From Caulobacter segnis (lineage in GTDB: Bacteria; Pseudomonadota; Alphaproteobacteria; Caulobacterales; Caulobacteraceae): 7,904 nt of DNA. A program made the position numbers and the translations under genes. Under the pieces are notes generated by a model that was given only the letters and a program-made list of their open reading frames with translations, searched no databases and was not told the DNA's origin. The DNA lies in NCBI RefSeq assembly GCF_003243465.1, contig NZ_QFQZ01000128.1, positions 1 through 7,904 of the forward strand, given 5' to 3'. Position 1 is the stretch's first letter. Each line of letters starts with the position of its first letter. Below, in pieces: positions 1 through 5,896 of this stretch.

Positions 1-113
1 GGCTGGCCATCACCCAGCAGCAGGACTTCGTCTCGACGATCGACAACGCCGGCGGCAACATCGACGTGCTGATCAACCAACTTCAAAAGGGGCAGGGCGC
101 CAAGGGTCGCTAA
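1..113 (+). CDS. Probable MlaC-type periplasmic lipid carrier, C-terminal end only
   Basis: Only the last 36 codons are in the window; reading is open from base 3 to the TAA at 111-113. The visible tail reads LAITQQQDFVSTIDNAGG, then NIDVLINQLQKGQ and a short basic end. The pattern of a short strand, a helix with a conserved Phe, a Gly-Gly turn and a final hydrophobic helix ending in LxxxL resembles the C-terminus of MlaC/Ttg2D proteins. These carry phospholipid across the periplasm to or from the MlaFEDB complex. The position, 29 bases before mlaD on the same strand, supports this because mlaC commonly sits beside mlaDEF. The identification rests on a short tail plus context; a different exported protein cannot be excluded. 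The signal peptide and lipid-binding body lie outside the window. Confidence 0.6.
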   Translation, partial: LAITQQQDFVSTIDNAGGNIDVLINQLQKGQGAKGR

Positions 114-142
114 GCGGCGGGGCGTTCGAGGACGGATAAGAC

Positions 143-664
143 ATGGCGTTGCGCGAACAGTGGGCCGAGACGGCCATGGGCGTGGTGGTCCTGGCCCTGG
201 CCGGCGGCTTCCTGACCTATTCCCTCAGCGTGGGAGGCGTCTCGACCAAGCGCGGGAACTACGAGATCAGCGCCAAGTTCGGCGAGGCCGGCTCCCTGGC
301 GCCCGGCGCGGCCGTCAGCGTCGCGGGCGTCAAGGTCGGCACGGTCTCGCAGGTGACGCTTGAGCCCAAGACCTATCTGGCGGTCGCCAAGCTCAGCATC
401 GATCCGACGGTGAAGCTGCCGGCCGACTCGACGGCCAAGATCACCAGCGACGGCCTGCTCGGCGGGGCGCATATCGCCATCGCGCCCGGCGCGTCGCTGG
501 ACGACCTGAAGCCCGGCGGCGAGATCGAGAACACCCAAGGCGCGGTCGACATCTTCGGCCTGATCGGCTCGGTGATCCGCCCGCAAGGCGGCGGCTCGAG
601 CGGGGCGACTGGCTCGACCTCGGCGCCCGCGCCGGCGGCCTCGCAGCCGGCCGAGAGCTACTGA
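143..664 (+). CDS. mlaD: MlaD-type MCE-domain lipid-transport protein
   Basis: 173 residues. A short cytoplasmic N-terminus is followed by one hydrophobic segment (about residues 12-30) that anchors the protein in the inner membrane. A single MCE domain follows (about 39-116), with typical features: a PGAAVSVAGVKVGTV segment near 54-68 and a GLLGGAHIAIAPG strand-turn at 104-116. A helical stretch (about 128-145) is followed by a low-complexity Gly/Ser/Ala/Pro tail (about 148-173). In characterised systems MlaD forms a hexameric ring on the MlaFE transporter and passes phospholipid between the membrane complex and MlaC, helping keep the outer membrane asymmetric. The ATG at 143 has GAGG at 128-131 upstream. 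The stop at 662-664 is one base before the mlaE start, so the genes are cotranscribed and probably translationally coupled. Length is close to that of MlaD proteins with one MCE domain. Confidence 0.93.
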   Translation: MALREQWAETAMGVVVLALAGGFLTYSLSVGGVSTKRGNYEISAKFGEAGSLAPGAAVSVAGVKVGTVSQVTLEPKTYLAVAKLSIDPTVKLPADSTAKITSDGLLGGAHIAIAPGASLDDLKPGGEIENTQGAVDIFGLIGSVIRPQGGGSSGATGSTSAPAPAASQPAESY

Positions 665-665
665 G

Positions 666-1475
666 ATGACCGCCGGCGAGGCGGCCCGGAAAGCCGCCGT
701 CAATCCCATCCAGGCGCTGGGACGCTCGACCCTGGCCGCCGTTCGCATGGTCGGGTCGGTCGGCATGTTCGCCGCCCGCGGCGCCGCCGCGGCGCTGAGC
801 CCGCCGTGGTTTCCCGGCCAGCTGCTGCGCCAGTTCATGGCGATCGGCTTCTTCTCGCTGCCCGTCGTGGGCTTGACCGCCGTGTTCACGGGCGCGGCCC
901 TGGCGCTGAACATCTTCACCGGCGGCGGCCGCTTCAACGCCGAGCAGGTGATGCCGCAGATCGTGGCGCTGGGCATCACCCGCGAGCTGGGCCCCGTGCT
1001 GGCCGCCCTGATGCTGGCCGGCCGCGTCTCGGCCGCCATCGCCGCCGAGATCGGCGCCATGCGGGCCACCGAGCAGATCGACGCGATGCGGACCCTGTCC
1101 ACCGACCCGTTCCGCTATCTGGTCGCGCCGCGCCTGCTGGCGGCGGTGCTGATGCTTCCCATCCTGACGGCGGTGGCCGACACGATCGGCGTCGCCGGCG
1201 GCTGGCTGGTCGCCACGCGGGTGCTGGAGTTCAATCCGACCGTCTACATCCGCAACACCATCAGCTTCCTGGAAAGCTGGGACGTCGTCTCGGGCCTGAT
1301 CAAGGCGGCGGTGTTCGGCTTCATCGTGGCCCTGATGGGCTGCTACCACGGCTACAACGCCTCGGGCGGGGCGCGCGGCGTCGGCCGGGCGACGACCCAC
1401 GCCGTGGTGTCCTCGGCGATCCTGATCTTCGCCTCGGACTACCTCCTGACCACCTTCTTCACCCACATGCGATGA
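666..1475 (+). CDS. mlaE: MlaE-type ABC permease for phospholipid transport
   Basis: 269 residues, normal for the family. About five hydrophobic stretches are visible (near 57-84, 98-122, 153-187, 208-226 and 245-265). The family signature is strong: ITRELGPVLAALMLAGR at 104-120, GAMRATEQIDAM at 130-141 and YLVAPR at 151-156. These belong to the MlaE/TrbK-like permease fold that dimerises in the inner membrane, binds the MlaF ATPases below and the MlaD ring above, and forms the lipid-binding cavity. The first about 50 residues form an amphipathic, Ala/Arg-rich segment, consistent with the interfacial helix known from MlaE structures. The ATG follows the mlaD stop after one base, and the final TGA overlaps the mlaF ATG as ATGA at 1472-1475. 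No frameshift or missing motif is seen. Confidence 0.95.
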   Translation: MTAGEAARKAAVNPIQALGRSTLAAVRMVGSVGMFAARGAAAALSPPWFPGQLLRQFMAIGFFSLPVVGLTAVFTGAALALNIFTGGGRFNAEQVMPQIVALGITRELGPVLAALMLAGRVSAAIAAEIGAMRATEQIDAMRTLSTDPFRYLVAPRLLAAVLMLPILTAVADTIGVAGGWLVATRVLEFNPTVYIRNTISFLESWDVVSGLIKAAVFGFIVALMGCYHGYNASGGARGVGRATTHAVVSSAILIFASDYLLTTFFTHMR

Positions 1476-2239
1476 CAGACACTCCGAAACTGGCCTGGAA
1501 GGGCGTCACCAAGCGTTTCGACGGTCGCGCGGTCCTGGACGGCCTGGACCTGTCGGTCGCGCCCGGCCGCTCGCTGGTGATCATCGGCGGCTCGGGCCAG
1601 GGCAAGTCGGTGACCATCAAAACCGCGCTCGGCCTGATGCGGCCCGACAGCGGCCGGATCGAGCTGGACGGCGAAGACGTCGTCGGCCTACCGGAAACCA
1701 AGCAGCGCAAGCTGTTCTCGCGGGTCGGCGTGCTGTTTCAGGGCGCGGCCCTGTTCGACAGCCTGAGCGTCTGGGAAAACGTCGCCTTCCGCCTGCTGAA
1801 CGCCGATGGCGTGCCGCGCAAGCAGGCTCGCGAGCGGGCGATCGAGGCGCTGGAGCAGGTGCGGCTGGATCCCGCCGTCGCCGACCGCTTCCCCTCGGAG
1901 CTGTCGGGCGGCATGCAGAAGCGGGCCGGCCTGGCCCGCGCGGTCGTCGCGCGGCCCGAGATCCTGTTCTTTGACGAGCCGACCACCGGCCTCGACCCGA
2001 TCACGGCGGCGGCGATCAACGAGCTGATCTCCGACCAGGTGCGGCGCCTGGGTTCGACCGCCGTGTCGATCACCCACGACCTGGCCTCGGCCCAGACGAT
2101 CGGCGACGAGATCGCCATGCTGCACGGCGGCAAGATCGTGTGGCGGGGACCCGCCGCCGATCTCCAGACGACCGACAATCCCTATGTGCGCCAGTTCGTG
2201 GAAGGGCGCGCCGACGGACCGATCGCCCATGCGGTCTAA
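1472..2239 (+). CDS. mlaF: MlaF-type ABC transporter ATPase
   Basis: 255 residues, a complete ABC nucleotide-binding domain. Walker A is GGSGQGKS at 39-46, the Q-loop Gln is at 90 within VGVLFQGAALFDSLSV, the signature is LSGGM at 144-148 followed by QKR, Walker B is ILFFDEP at 164-170 with Asp168 and catalytic Glu169, the D-loop is GLDP at 173-176, and the switch His is at 202 (ITHD). The FQGAALFDSLSVWENV stretch and the LSGGMxKR form of the signature are characteristic of the MlaF/Ttg2A group rather than of other ABC importers. The protein powers lipid movement by the MlaE dimer on the cytoplasmic face. Its ATG lies inside the mlaE stop (ATGA), pointing to translational coupling. The open frame continues far upstream inside mlaE, but homology and coupling place the start at 1472. 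Confidence 0.96.
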   Translation: MTDTPKLAWKGVTKRFDGRAVLDGLDLSVAPGRSLVIIGGSGQGKSVTIKTALGLMRPDSGRIELDGEDVVGLPETKQRKLFSRVGVLFQGAALFDSLSVWENVAFRLLNADGVPRKQARERAIEALEQVRLDPAVADRFPSELSGGMQKRAGLARAVVARPEILFFDEPTTGLDPITAAAINELISDQVRRLGSTAVSITHDLASAQTIGDEIAMLHGGKIVWRGPAADLQTTDNPYVRQFVEGRADGPIAHAV

Positions 2240-2684
2240 GCGCCTGGCCGTCGCCGCCTGGGCCGGGGTCCTGCTGGTCGCCGGAAACGCCCAGGCCCAG
2301 AGTTATGTCAGAACCGATTGCCAGGGCGTCGTGTCGCCGGCTGCCAATCGCTACGACAGCCCCGAGCACGAGCGCTGGTACAAGCGCTTCTGGACCGGGA
2401 CCTGCGATCACCTGACCCTGTGCGTACCCGGCGGGCCGAACTGGAACGAGATCGTCGACAAGCTGCTGGTCAAGGGCGGACCGGGCGAGCGCGCCGCCCT
2501 GCTGCCCAAGGCCTGCCGCCTGGGCCAGACGATTGGCCTGGAATGGTCGCGCGAGCACAAGGTGCGCAAGATCACCACCGCCGACCTGAAGGTATTCGAC
2601 ACCATGCTGGAGGCGACCGGCGACACGCTGAAGGGCGTGGATCGCGTCGACGCCGCCGCCCGCGCCAAGCTGGGCGGCAAGTAA
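2229..2684 (+). CDS. Small exported protein with four cysteines, last gene of the mla operon
   Basis: 151 residues; I do not recognise the family. The N-terminus is a clear Sec signal peptide: basic RSKR (2-5), a hydrophobic core (6-19) and a cleavage motif AQA before Gln24. The mature part of about 128 residues has four cysteines (31, 59, 65, 96), enough for two disulfides in the periplasm, and aromatic residues clustered at 50-55 (WYKRFW). The region around 56-72 (TGTCDHLTLCVPGG and onward) is the most structured-looking part. The C-terminal third is charged and helical. The ATG at 2229 overlaps the last 11 bases of mlaF and lies directly before the signal peptide; the frame is open further upstream, but that would put about 15 residues ahead of the signal. 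Placement suggests a job linked to Mla lipid transport or the envelope, but nothing in the protein proves it. Confidence 0.85.
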   Translation: MRSKRLAVAAWAGVLLVAGNAQAQSYVRTDCQGVVSPAANRYDSPEHERWYKRFWTGTCDHLTLCVPGGPNWNEIVDKLLVKGGPGERAALLPKACRLGQTIGLEWSREHKVRKITTADLKVFDTMLEATGDTLKGVDRVDAAARAKLGGK

Positions 2685-2687
2685 GGC

Positions 2688-3587
2688 TCAGACCGCCTCG
2701 CGCAGGGTCTCGGCCAGCAGCCGGCCCTCGACCGAGCGGCTGGAGCCCGACCGCCAGGCCACCACGATCTCGCGGCTGGGATGCTCGGTCGCCAGAGGGC
2801 GCACGGTGACGGCCGCCTTGTCCGTGAGCCCCGCCTGCACCGCCATGGCGGGCAGGAACGAGACGCCGAGGCCCGAGCCGATCATCTGCACCAGGGTCGG
2901 GAGGGACGTGGCGGCGAAGCTTTCCTCCTCGCCGACGCCTTTCGGCGGCTCCAGGCCGCAGGCGGCCAGGGCGTGGTCGCGCAGGCAGTGGCCGTCCTCC
3001 AGCAGGATCAGGTCATCGCCGCGCAGGCTGTCGGGGTCGACGCGGACAGAGGCCGCCATCGGGTGGTTGGCGGGCGCGGCGGCCAGCAGTTCGTCGTCCT
3101 CGACATGGGCCCAGTCCAGGCCGCTCATGTCGTAGGGCAGGGCGATCAGGGCCGCGTCCAGGGCGCCGGACTTCAGGGCGCCGATCAGCCTCTGGGTCAG
3201 GTCCTCGCGCAGGAACAGCTTCAGCTTGGGGAACCGGTCGCGCAGCACGGGCAGGGCGCGGGGGAGCAGATAGGGGGCCACGGTCGGGATCACGCCCAGG
3301 CGGAAGCGTCCCGACAGAGGCTGGCCGGCGCCGCGCGCGGCCTGCACCAGGTCCTCGGCCCGCGCCAGGATGTCCTCGGCGCGGCGCACCGCTTCCTGGC
3401 CCGCCGCGGTCAGGATCACCCCCGAGCGGGCGCGGTCGACCACGGGCGCGCCGAGGATCTTCTCCAGCTCCTGGATGCCGGCCGACAGGGTGGGCTGGGT
3501 GACGTGGGCGTTCTCGGCCGCGCGGCTGAACGAGCCGTGCTCGGACAGCAGCTTCAGATATTGCAGTTGGCGAAGGGTCGGGAGCAT
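2688..3587 (-). CDS. oxyR: OxyR, LysR-family peroxide-sensing transcription regulator
   Basis: 299 residues, the usual length of LysR regulators. The N-terminal winged helix-turn-helix covers about residues 4-62 (SFSRAAENAHVTQPTLSAGI at 19-38), followed by a linker helix (about 63-90) and the two-lobed sensor domain. The diagnostic feature is LEDGHCLRDHALAAC at 196-210: Cys201 and Cys210 are nine residues apart, with the same local sequence as the Cys199/Cys208 redox pair of E. coli OxyR. Hydrogen peroxide oxidises this pair to a disulfide and turns the protein into an activator. The MLPTLRQLQYL start fits related OxyRs. No good Shine-Dalgarno lies upstream, and a -10-like element at 3595-3600 suggests a leaderless transcript. 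The gene is divergent from ahpD, and its stop is 3 bases from the end of the convergent mla operon. Confidence 0.95.
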   Translation of the reverse strand: MLPTLRQLQYLKLLSEHGSFSRAAENAHVTQPTLSAGIQELEKILGAPVVDRARSGVILTAAGQEAVRRAEDILARAEDLVQAARGAGQPLSGRFRLGVIPTVAPYLLPRALPVLRDRFPKLKLFLREDLTQRLIGALKSGALDAALIALPYDMSGLDWAHVEDDELLAAAPANHPMAASVRVDPDSLRGDDLILLEDGHCLRDHALAACGLEPPKGVGEEESFAATSLPTLVQMIGSGLGVSFLPAMAVQAGLTDKAAVTVRPLATEHPSREIVVAWRSGSSRSVEGRLLAETLREAV

Positions 3588-3594
3588 GGAAGCA

Positions 3595-3622
3595 AATATA
3601 GGCGCTTTCTATCGGAATCCAA
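3595..3622 (-). promoter_or_regulatory. Candidate oxyR promoter, predicted leaderless start
   Basis: Read on the minus strand, TTGGAT (3622 down to 3617) and TATATT (3600 down to 3595) are separated by 16 bases. The -10 matches the general sigma-70 consensus at five of six positions; the -35 is weak (three of six). A start about seven bases past the -10 would fall on or next to the ATG of oxyR at 3587, which agrees with the absence of a ribosome binding site. The ATAG-N7-CTAT box overlaps the spacer and -10, so OxyR bound there would be expected to repress its own gene. The transcription start is inferred, not shown. Confidence 0.5.
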
Positions 3623-3634
3623 AAAACTATCGAT
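3598..3634. promoter_or_regulatory. Candidate OxyR binding site between oxyR and ahpD
   Basis: ATAG (3598-3601), seven bases, CTAT (3609-3612) is a perfect half of the known OxyR recognition pattern of four ATAG/CTAT elements at seven-base intervals. Continuing in register gives CAAA at 3620-3623 (one of four matching) and CGAT at 3631-3634 (three of four), so 12 of 16 consensus positions fit over 37 bases. The site lies in the AT-rich centre of the divergent promoter region and ends at a TTGGAT (3634-3639) that could be the ahpD -35. This is the arrangement expected where OxyR activates from just upstream of the -35. A GANTC site (GAATC, 3615-3619) lies inside it. Confidence 0.65.
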
Positions 3635-3663
3635 TGGATAACTTTTGAGCCGGTCGGTATCTG
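3634..3663 (+). promoter_or_regulatory. Weak candidate ahpD promoter
   Basis: TTGGAT at 3634-3639 and TATCTG at 3658-3663 with an 18-base spacer. Both match the consensus poorly, as is common for promoters that need an activator, and the -35 abuts the OxyR-like box. If used, transcription would begin near 3670 and leave an about 137-base leader before the ahpD ATG. Confidence 0.3.
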
Positions 3664-3678
3664 ATCCTCCTGGCGCAA

Positions 3679-3755
3679 GGCTTCGGATGTCTCCCCACCG
3701 ACCCGAAGCCCGCCTAGGTCCCGGTCCGCCTCAGCCCTTTCCGGCGGACCGGGAC
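3679..3755 (+). promoter_or_regulatory. Two tandem stem-loops in the ahpD leader
   Basis: Stem-loop 1 pairs GGCTTCGG (3679-3686) with CCGAAGCC (3703-3710), eight perfect pairs around a 16-base loop. Stem-loop 2 pairs GTCCCGGTCCGCC (3718-3730) with GGCGGACCGGGAC (3743-3755), thirteen perfect pairs around a 12-base loop. No T-run follows either stem, so they are not ordinary intrinsic terminators. The loop of stem-loop 1 contains CTCCCC (3691-3696), the exact complement of the ahpD ribosome binding sequence GGGGAG (3793-3798), so a loop-to-leader contact is possible. The inverted repeats are seen directly; any regulatory role is inference. Confidence 0.5.
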
Positions 3756-3806
3756 GCCGTCTCCGGACAGTGCTATGCGGCCGTCTCCAGCCGGGGAGCT
3801 CCGCCC

Positions 3807-4349
3807 ATGTCGATCGAAGCCTTGCGCGCCGCGCTGCCGGCCTATGCGCGGGACATCGCCACGAACCTTTCGGTGCTCGCCGCAGAGACGGTTCTGTCAG
3901 ACCAGGCCAGGTGGGGCTGCTTCGTCGCCAGCGCCCACGCCGCCGGCGAGGGCTCGACGCTAGGGGCGCTGGAAGCGGCCGCCCTCGCGGCAGGGCTTTC
4001 CGCGGAGGCGCTGGACGGCGCCAAGACCGCGTCAGCCGCCATGGCCATGACCAACGTCTATTTCCGCGCGCTGCACCTGATGGAGGCGAGCGAATATCGC
4101 GACCTGCCCTCGCGCCTGCGGATGAACCGGCTGTCGCGACCGGGGGTTTCGGCGGTCGACCACGAACTCTGGGCCCTCGCGGCCTCGGCGATCAACGGTT
4201 GCGGCGCTTGCCTCGATCATCACGAGGCCGAACTGCGCCGGCGAGGGGCGACGCCCGTCCAGATCCAGGCGGCCCTGCGCATCGCCGCGGTCGTCAACGC
4301 GGTCTCTCGCGTGCGCGCCGCTGAATCTCTCGCCAGTCCCCAGAAATAA
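3807..4349 (+). CDS. ahpD: AhpD-type alkylhydroperoxidase (carboxymuconolactone decarboxylase fold)
   Basis: 180 residues, the length of AhpD. The N-terminus MSIEALRAALPAYARDI closely resembles that of Mycobacterium tuberculosis AhpD. The active-site region is NGCGACLDHHE at 130-140, with Cys132 and Cys135 as the redox pair, His139 at the place of the catalytic His137 and Glu120 at the place of Glu118. The second active-site histidine of the mycobacterial enzyme (His132) is Ala134 here, as in other proteobacterial forms with NGCGxC. AhpD has peroxidase activity of its own and reduces AhpC in mycobacteria; it forms all-helical oligomers in the cytoplasm. The ATG at 3807 has GGGGAG eight bases upstream. 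An in-frame ATG at 3687 would add 40 residues without homology and is less likely. Divergent from oxyR and probably under OxyR control. No ahpC lies in the window. Confidence 0.92.
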   Translation: MSIEALRAALPAYARDIATNLSVLAAETVLSDQARWGCFVASAHAAGEGSTLGALEAAALAAGLSAEALDGAKTASAAMAMTNVYFRALHLMEASEYRDLPSRLRMNRLSRPGVSAVDHELWALAASAINGCGACLDHHEAELRRRGATPVQIQAALRIAAVVNAVSRVRAAESLASPQK

Positions 4350-4366
4350 AACGGTCAAGTCTTGCG

Positions 4367-4385
4367 CCGCGACGCAGCGTCGCGG
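4367..4385 (+). terminator. Stem-loop after ahpD, possible terminator
   Basis: CCGCGACG (4367-4374) and CGTCGCGG (4378-4385) form an eight-pair GC-rich stem with a three-base loop, 17 bases after the ahpD stop. No T-tract follows, so intrinsic termination is uncertain. A second, overlapping possibility is GGATGT (4384-4389) with ACATCC (4399-4404). One of these probably marks the end of the ahpD transcript, before the creS promoter. Confidence 0.4.
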
Positions 4386-4409
4386 ATGTGTCCACTCGAC
4401 ATCCATCTC

Positions 4410-4448
4410 TTGCGTGAACTAGGTTGTTAACCTCTGGGTAAGAGATTC
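4410..4448 (+). promoter_or_regulatory. Candidate creS control region: CtrA-like box and GANTC site
   Basis: TTAA at 4427-4430, seven bases, then GTAA at 4438-4441 matches the CtrA pattern TTAA-N7-TTAA at seven of eight fixed positions. GATTC at 4444-4448 is a GANTC site for the cell-cycle methylase CcrM, three bases further on. TTGCGTG at 4410-4416 resembles a Caulobacter housekeeping -35, but no convincing -10 is placed after it (GTTAACC at 4426-4432 is the nearest candidate, with a short spacer). A perfect AGGTT-GTT-AACCT inverted repeat covers 4421-4433. The whole lies 61-99 bases before the creS ATG. The matches are seen; protein binding is inference. Confidence 0.4.
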
Positions 4449-4508
4449 GCGGCGTCCGTCCAGCGTTCCGGAGAACGCGGCGGGCTCGCATGGGCTGAGG
4501 TGGGCGAG

Positions 4509-5882
4509 ATGAGACTGCTGTCGAAGAATTCTCGGGACAAGAACGCCAAGCCGGCGGTTCTGGGCGACGACGCCCGCAGCGAGACGATGCTTCACCAGAT
4601 CGAGTCCACCCAGGCCATCGGCCAGCGGTACGAGACCATCCATGGCGGGCTCGACAGCATCGGCCGGGTGATGGAGCACCTGAAGGCGATCGAGCCGCTG
4701 ATCGCCGAGATCCGCGGCCCTGTCGGCCAAGAGTTCGAGGCCCGCCGCGCCGAGCACGCCGAACTGATCGCCCTGCGCGCCAATTTCGAGCAGGCCCAGC
4801 GCCAGATCGCCCAGATCCAGGCCGAGGAACGGGAAGTCAGCGCCCGTCTGGCCGCCGCCGAAACCGCCCTGGGCGAGTCCGAGGCCCGCCGCCAGAGCCA
4901 GGACGTCACGCTCGAGGACAACGCCCTCGAGATCGACCGCCTGCGCAACGCCCTGCTGCAGTCGGACCTGAAGGTCTCCAACCTCGACGCCTCCCTGCGC
5001 GACTCCAACGCCCGCATCGAGCACCTGGTGCAGGACGTCGAAGGCCTGCGCGCCCAGGCCCAGGACATCGACACCCGCCGCGGCGACGCCGAGGCCGCCC
5101 TCGCCCGCGCCAACCAGGAAAACGCCCTGCTGGGCGAGGAAGCCGCGACGCTCAAGAAGCGCGTTGACCAGGCCGGCCTGGATCTCGCCCGCCTGTCACG
5201 CATCGAGACCGACCTCGAAGCCCAGATCGCCGCCGAACGCGCCCGCGTCCAGGCGCTGGAGAATGCGCTCGCCGCCCACCAGACCGACAGTGGCCGCACC
5301 ATTCGCGGCCTGGAAAGCCAGGTCGAGGCCAGCCGCGCCGAGATCTCCGCCCTGCAGACCCGCCTCGAGACCGCGACGGGCCGCGCCGACAAGCTGGAAG
5401 AGATGAACACCCAGCTCTCGGCCCGCCTGGCCGAGTCCAGCGCCCACCAGAAGGCGGTCGAGCGTCGCGCCGGCGACCTCAACGTCGCGCTGGAACGGGC
5501 CCTGGAACGCATCCGCGCCCTGGAGGAAGAGGCCGAAGGCCTGCGCCAGCGTCACGCCGGCGTCGACACCGCCCGCGCCACGGCCATCGAGCGCGCCGAC
5601 CAGCTGGCCAAGAGCGCCGTTGCTCAGGAAAAGGCCATGAAGCGCGCCGAGGACCGCGCCCAGCAGCTCCGCGCCCGCCTGGACGCCATGCAGGAAGCGC
5701 AGGACCAGATCCGTCGCGAGCACGAGGAAAAGGTCGCCGGACTGCAGGCGACCATCGAGCGCCTCACCTCGGAAAACGCCCTGGCCGAAGGCGCCCTGGA
5801 AGCGGCGCGCCGCGACCGCTCGCGCCTGCAGATGGCCCTGTTGGGCGCCAGCGGCGACAGCGACCTGGCCGACGTGGGGTGA
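4509..5882 (+). CDS. creS: Crescentin, intermediate-filament-like cell-curvature protein
   Basis: 457 residues; I recognise it as crescentin from its basic head and rod sequence (for example MRLLSKNSR at the start, IESTQAIGQRYETIHGGLDS at 31-50, and the end of the rod at RDRSRLQMALLGAS). Crescentin forms a stable filament along the inner curve of the cell, attached to the envelope and dependent on MreB; it slows wall growth there and so bends the rod. The head (about 1-27) is basic and is the part known to be needed for membrane attachment. Prolines occur only at 15, 63 and 71, so about 386 residues run as an uninterrupted coiled coil rich in Ala, Glu, Arg and Leu, with no Cys or Trp. The short acidic tail after LLGAS is the least conserved-looking part. 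The start at 4509 fits the known N-terminus and has GAGG at 4497-4500; an in-frame GTG at 4500 would add three residues. Confidence 0.97.
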   Translation: MRLLSKNSRDKNAKPAVLGDDARSETMLHQIESTQAIGQRYETIHGGLDSIGRVMEHLKAIEPLIAEIRGPVGQEFEARRAEHAELIALRANFEQAQRQIAQIQAEEREVSARLAAAETALGESEARRQSQDVTLEDNALEIDRLRNALLQSDLKVSNLDASLRDSNARIEHLVQDVEGLRAQAQDIDTRRGDAEAALARANQENALLGEEAATLKKRVDQAGLDLARLSRIETDLEAQIAAERARVQALENALAAHQTDSGRTIRGLESQVEASRAEISALQTRLETATGRADKLEEMNTQLSARLAESSAHQKAVERRAGDLNVALERALERIRALEEEAEGLRQRHAGVDTARATAIERADQLAKSAVAQEKAMKRAEDRAQQLRARLDAMQEAQDQIRREHEEKVAGLQATIERLTSENALAEGALEAARRDRSRLQMALLGASGDSDLADVG

Positions 5883-5896
5883 GTTTAGGTCTCCTT

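Noticed and set aside
441..1466. Long minus-strand open frame opposite mlaD and mlaE.
   Set aside because: High-GC antisense shadow; the translation is low-complexity His/Arg/Gly-rich and the plus-strand genes are clear family members.
806..2239. Long plus-strand open frame of 477 codons covering mlaE and mlaF.
   Set aside because: Its first two thirds are an out-of-frame reading of mlaE with Arg/Ala/Gly-rich shadow composition; only the part from 1472 is MlaF.
2781..3641. Plus-strand open frame opposite oxyR.
   Set aside because: OxyR is certain on the minus strand; the translation is Gly/Gln/Arg/His-rich without motifs.
3687..3806. In-frame ATG at 3687 adding 40 residues to AhpD.
   Set aside because: The extension is Pro/Arg-rich and lacks homology, whereas the start at 3807 matches known AhpD N-termini and has GGGGAG before it.
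4592..5512. Minus-strand open frame opposite creS.
   Set aside because: Ser/Arg/Ala-rich reverse reading of the coiled-coil codons; no independent support.
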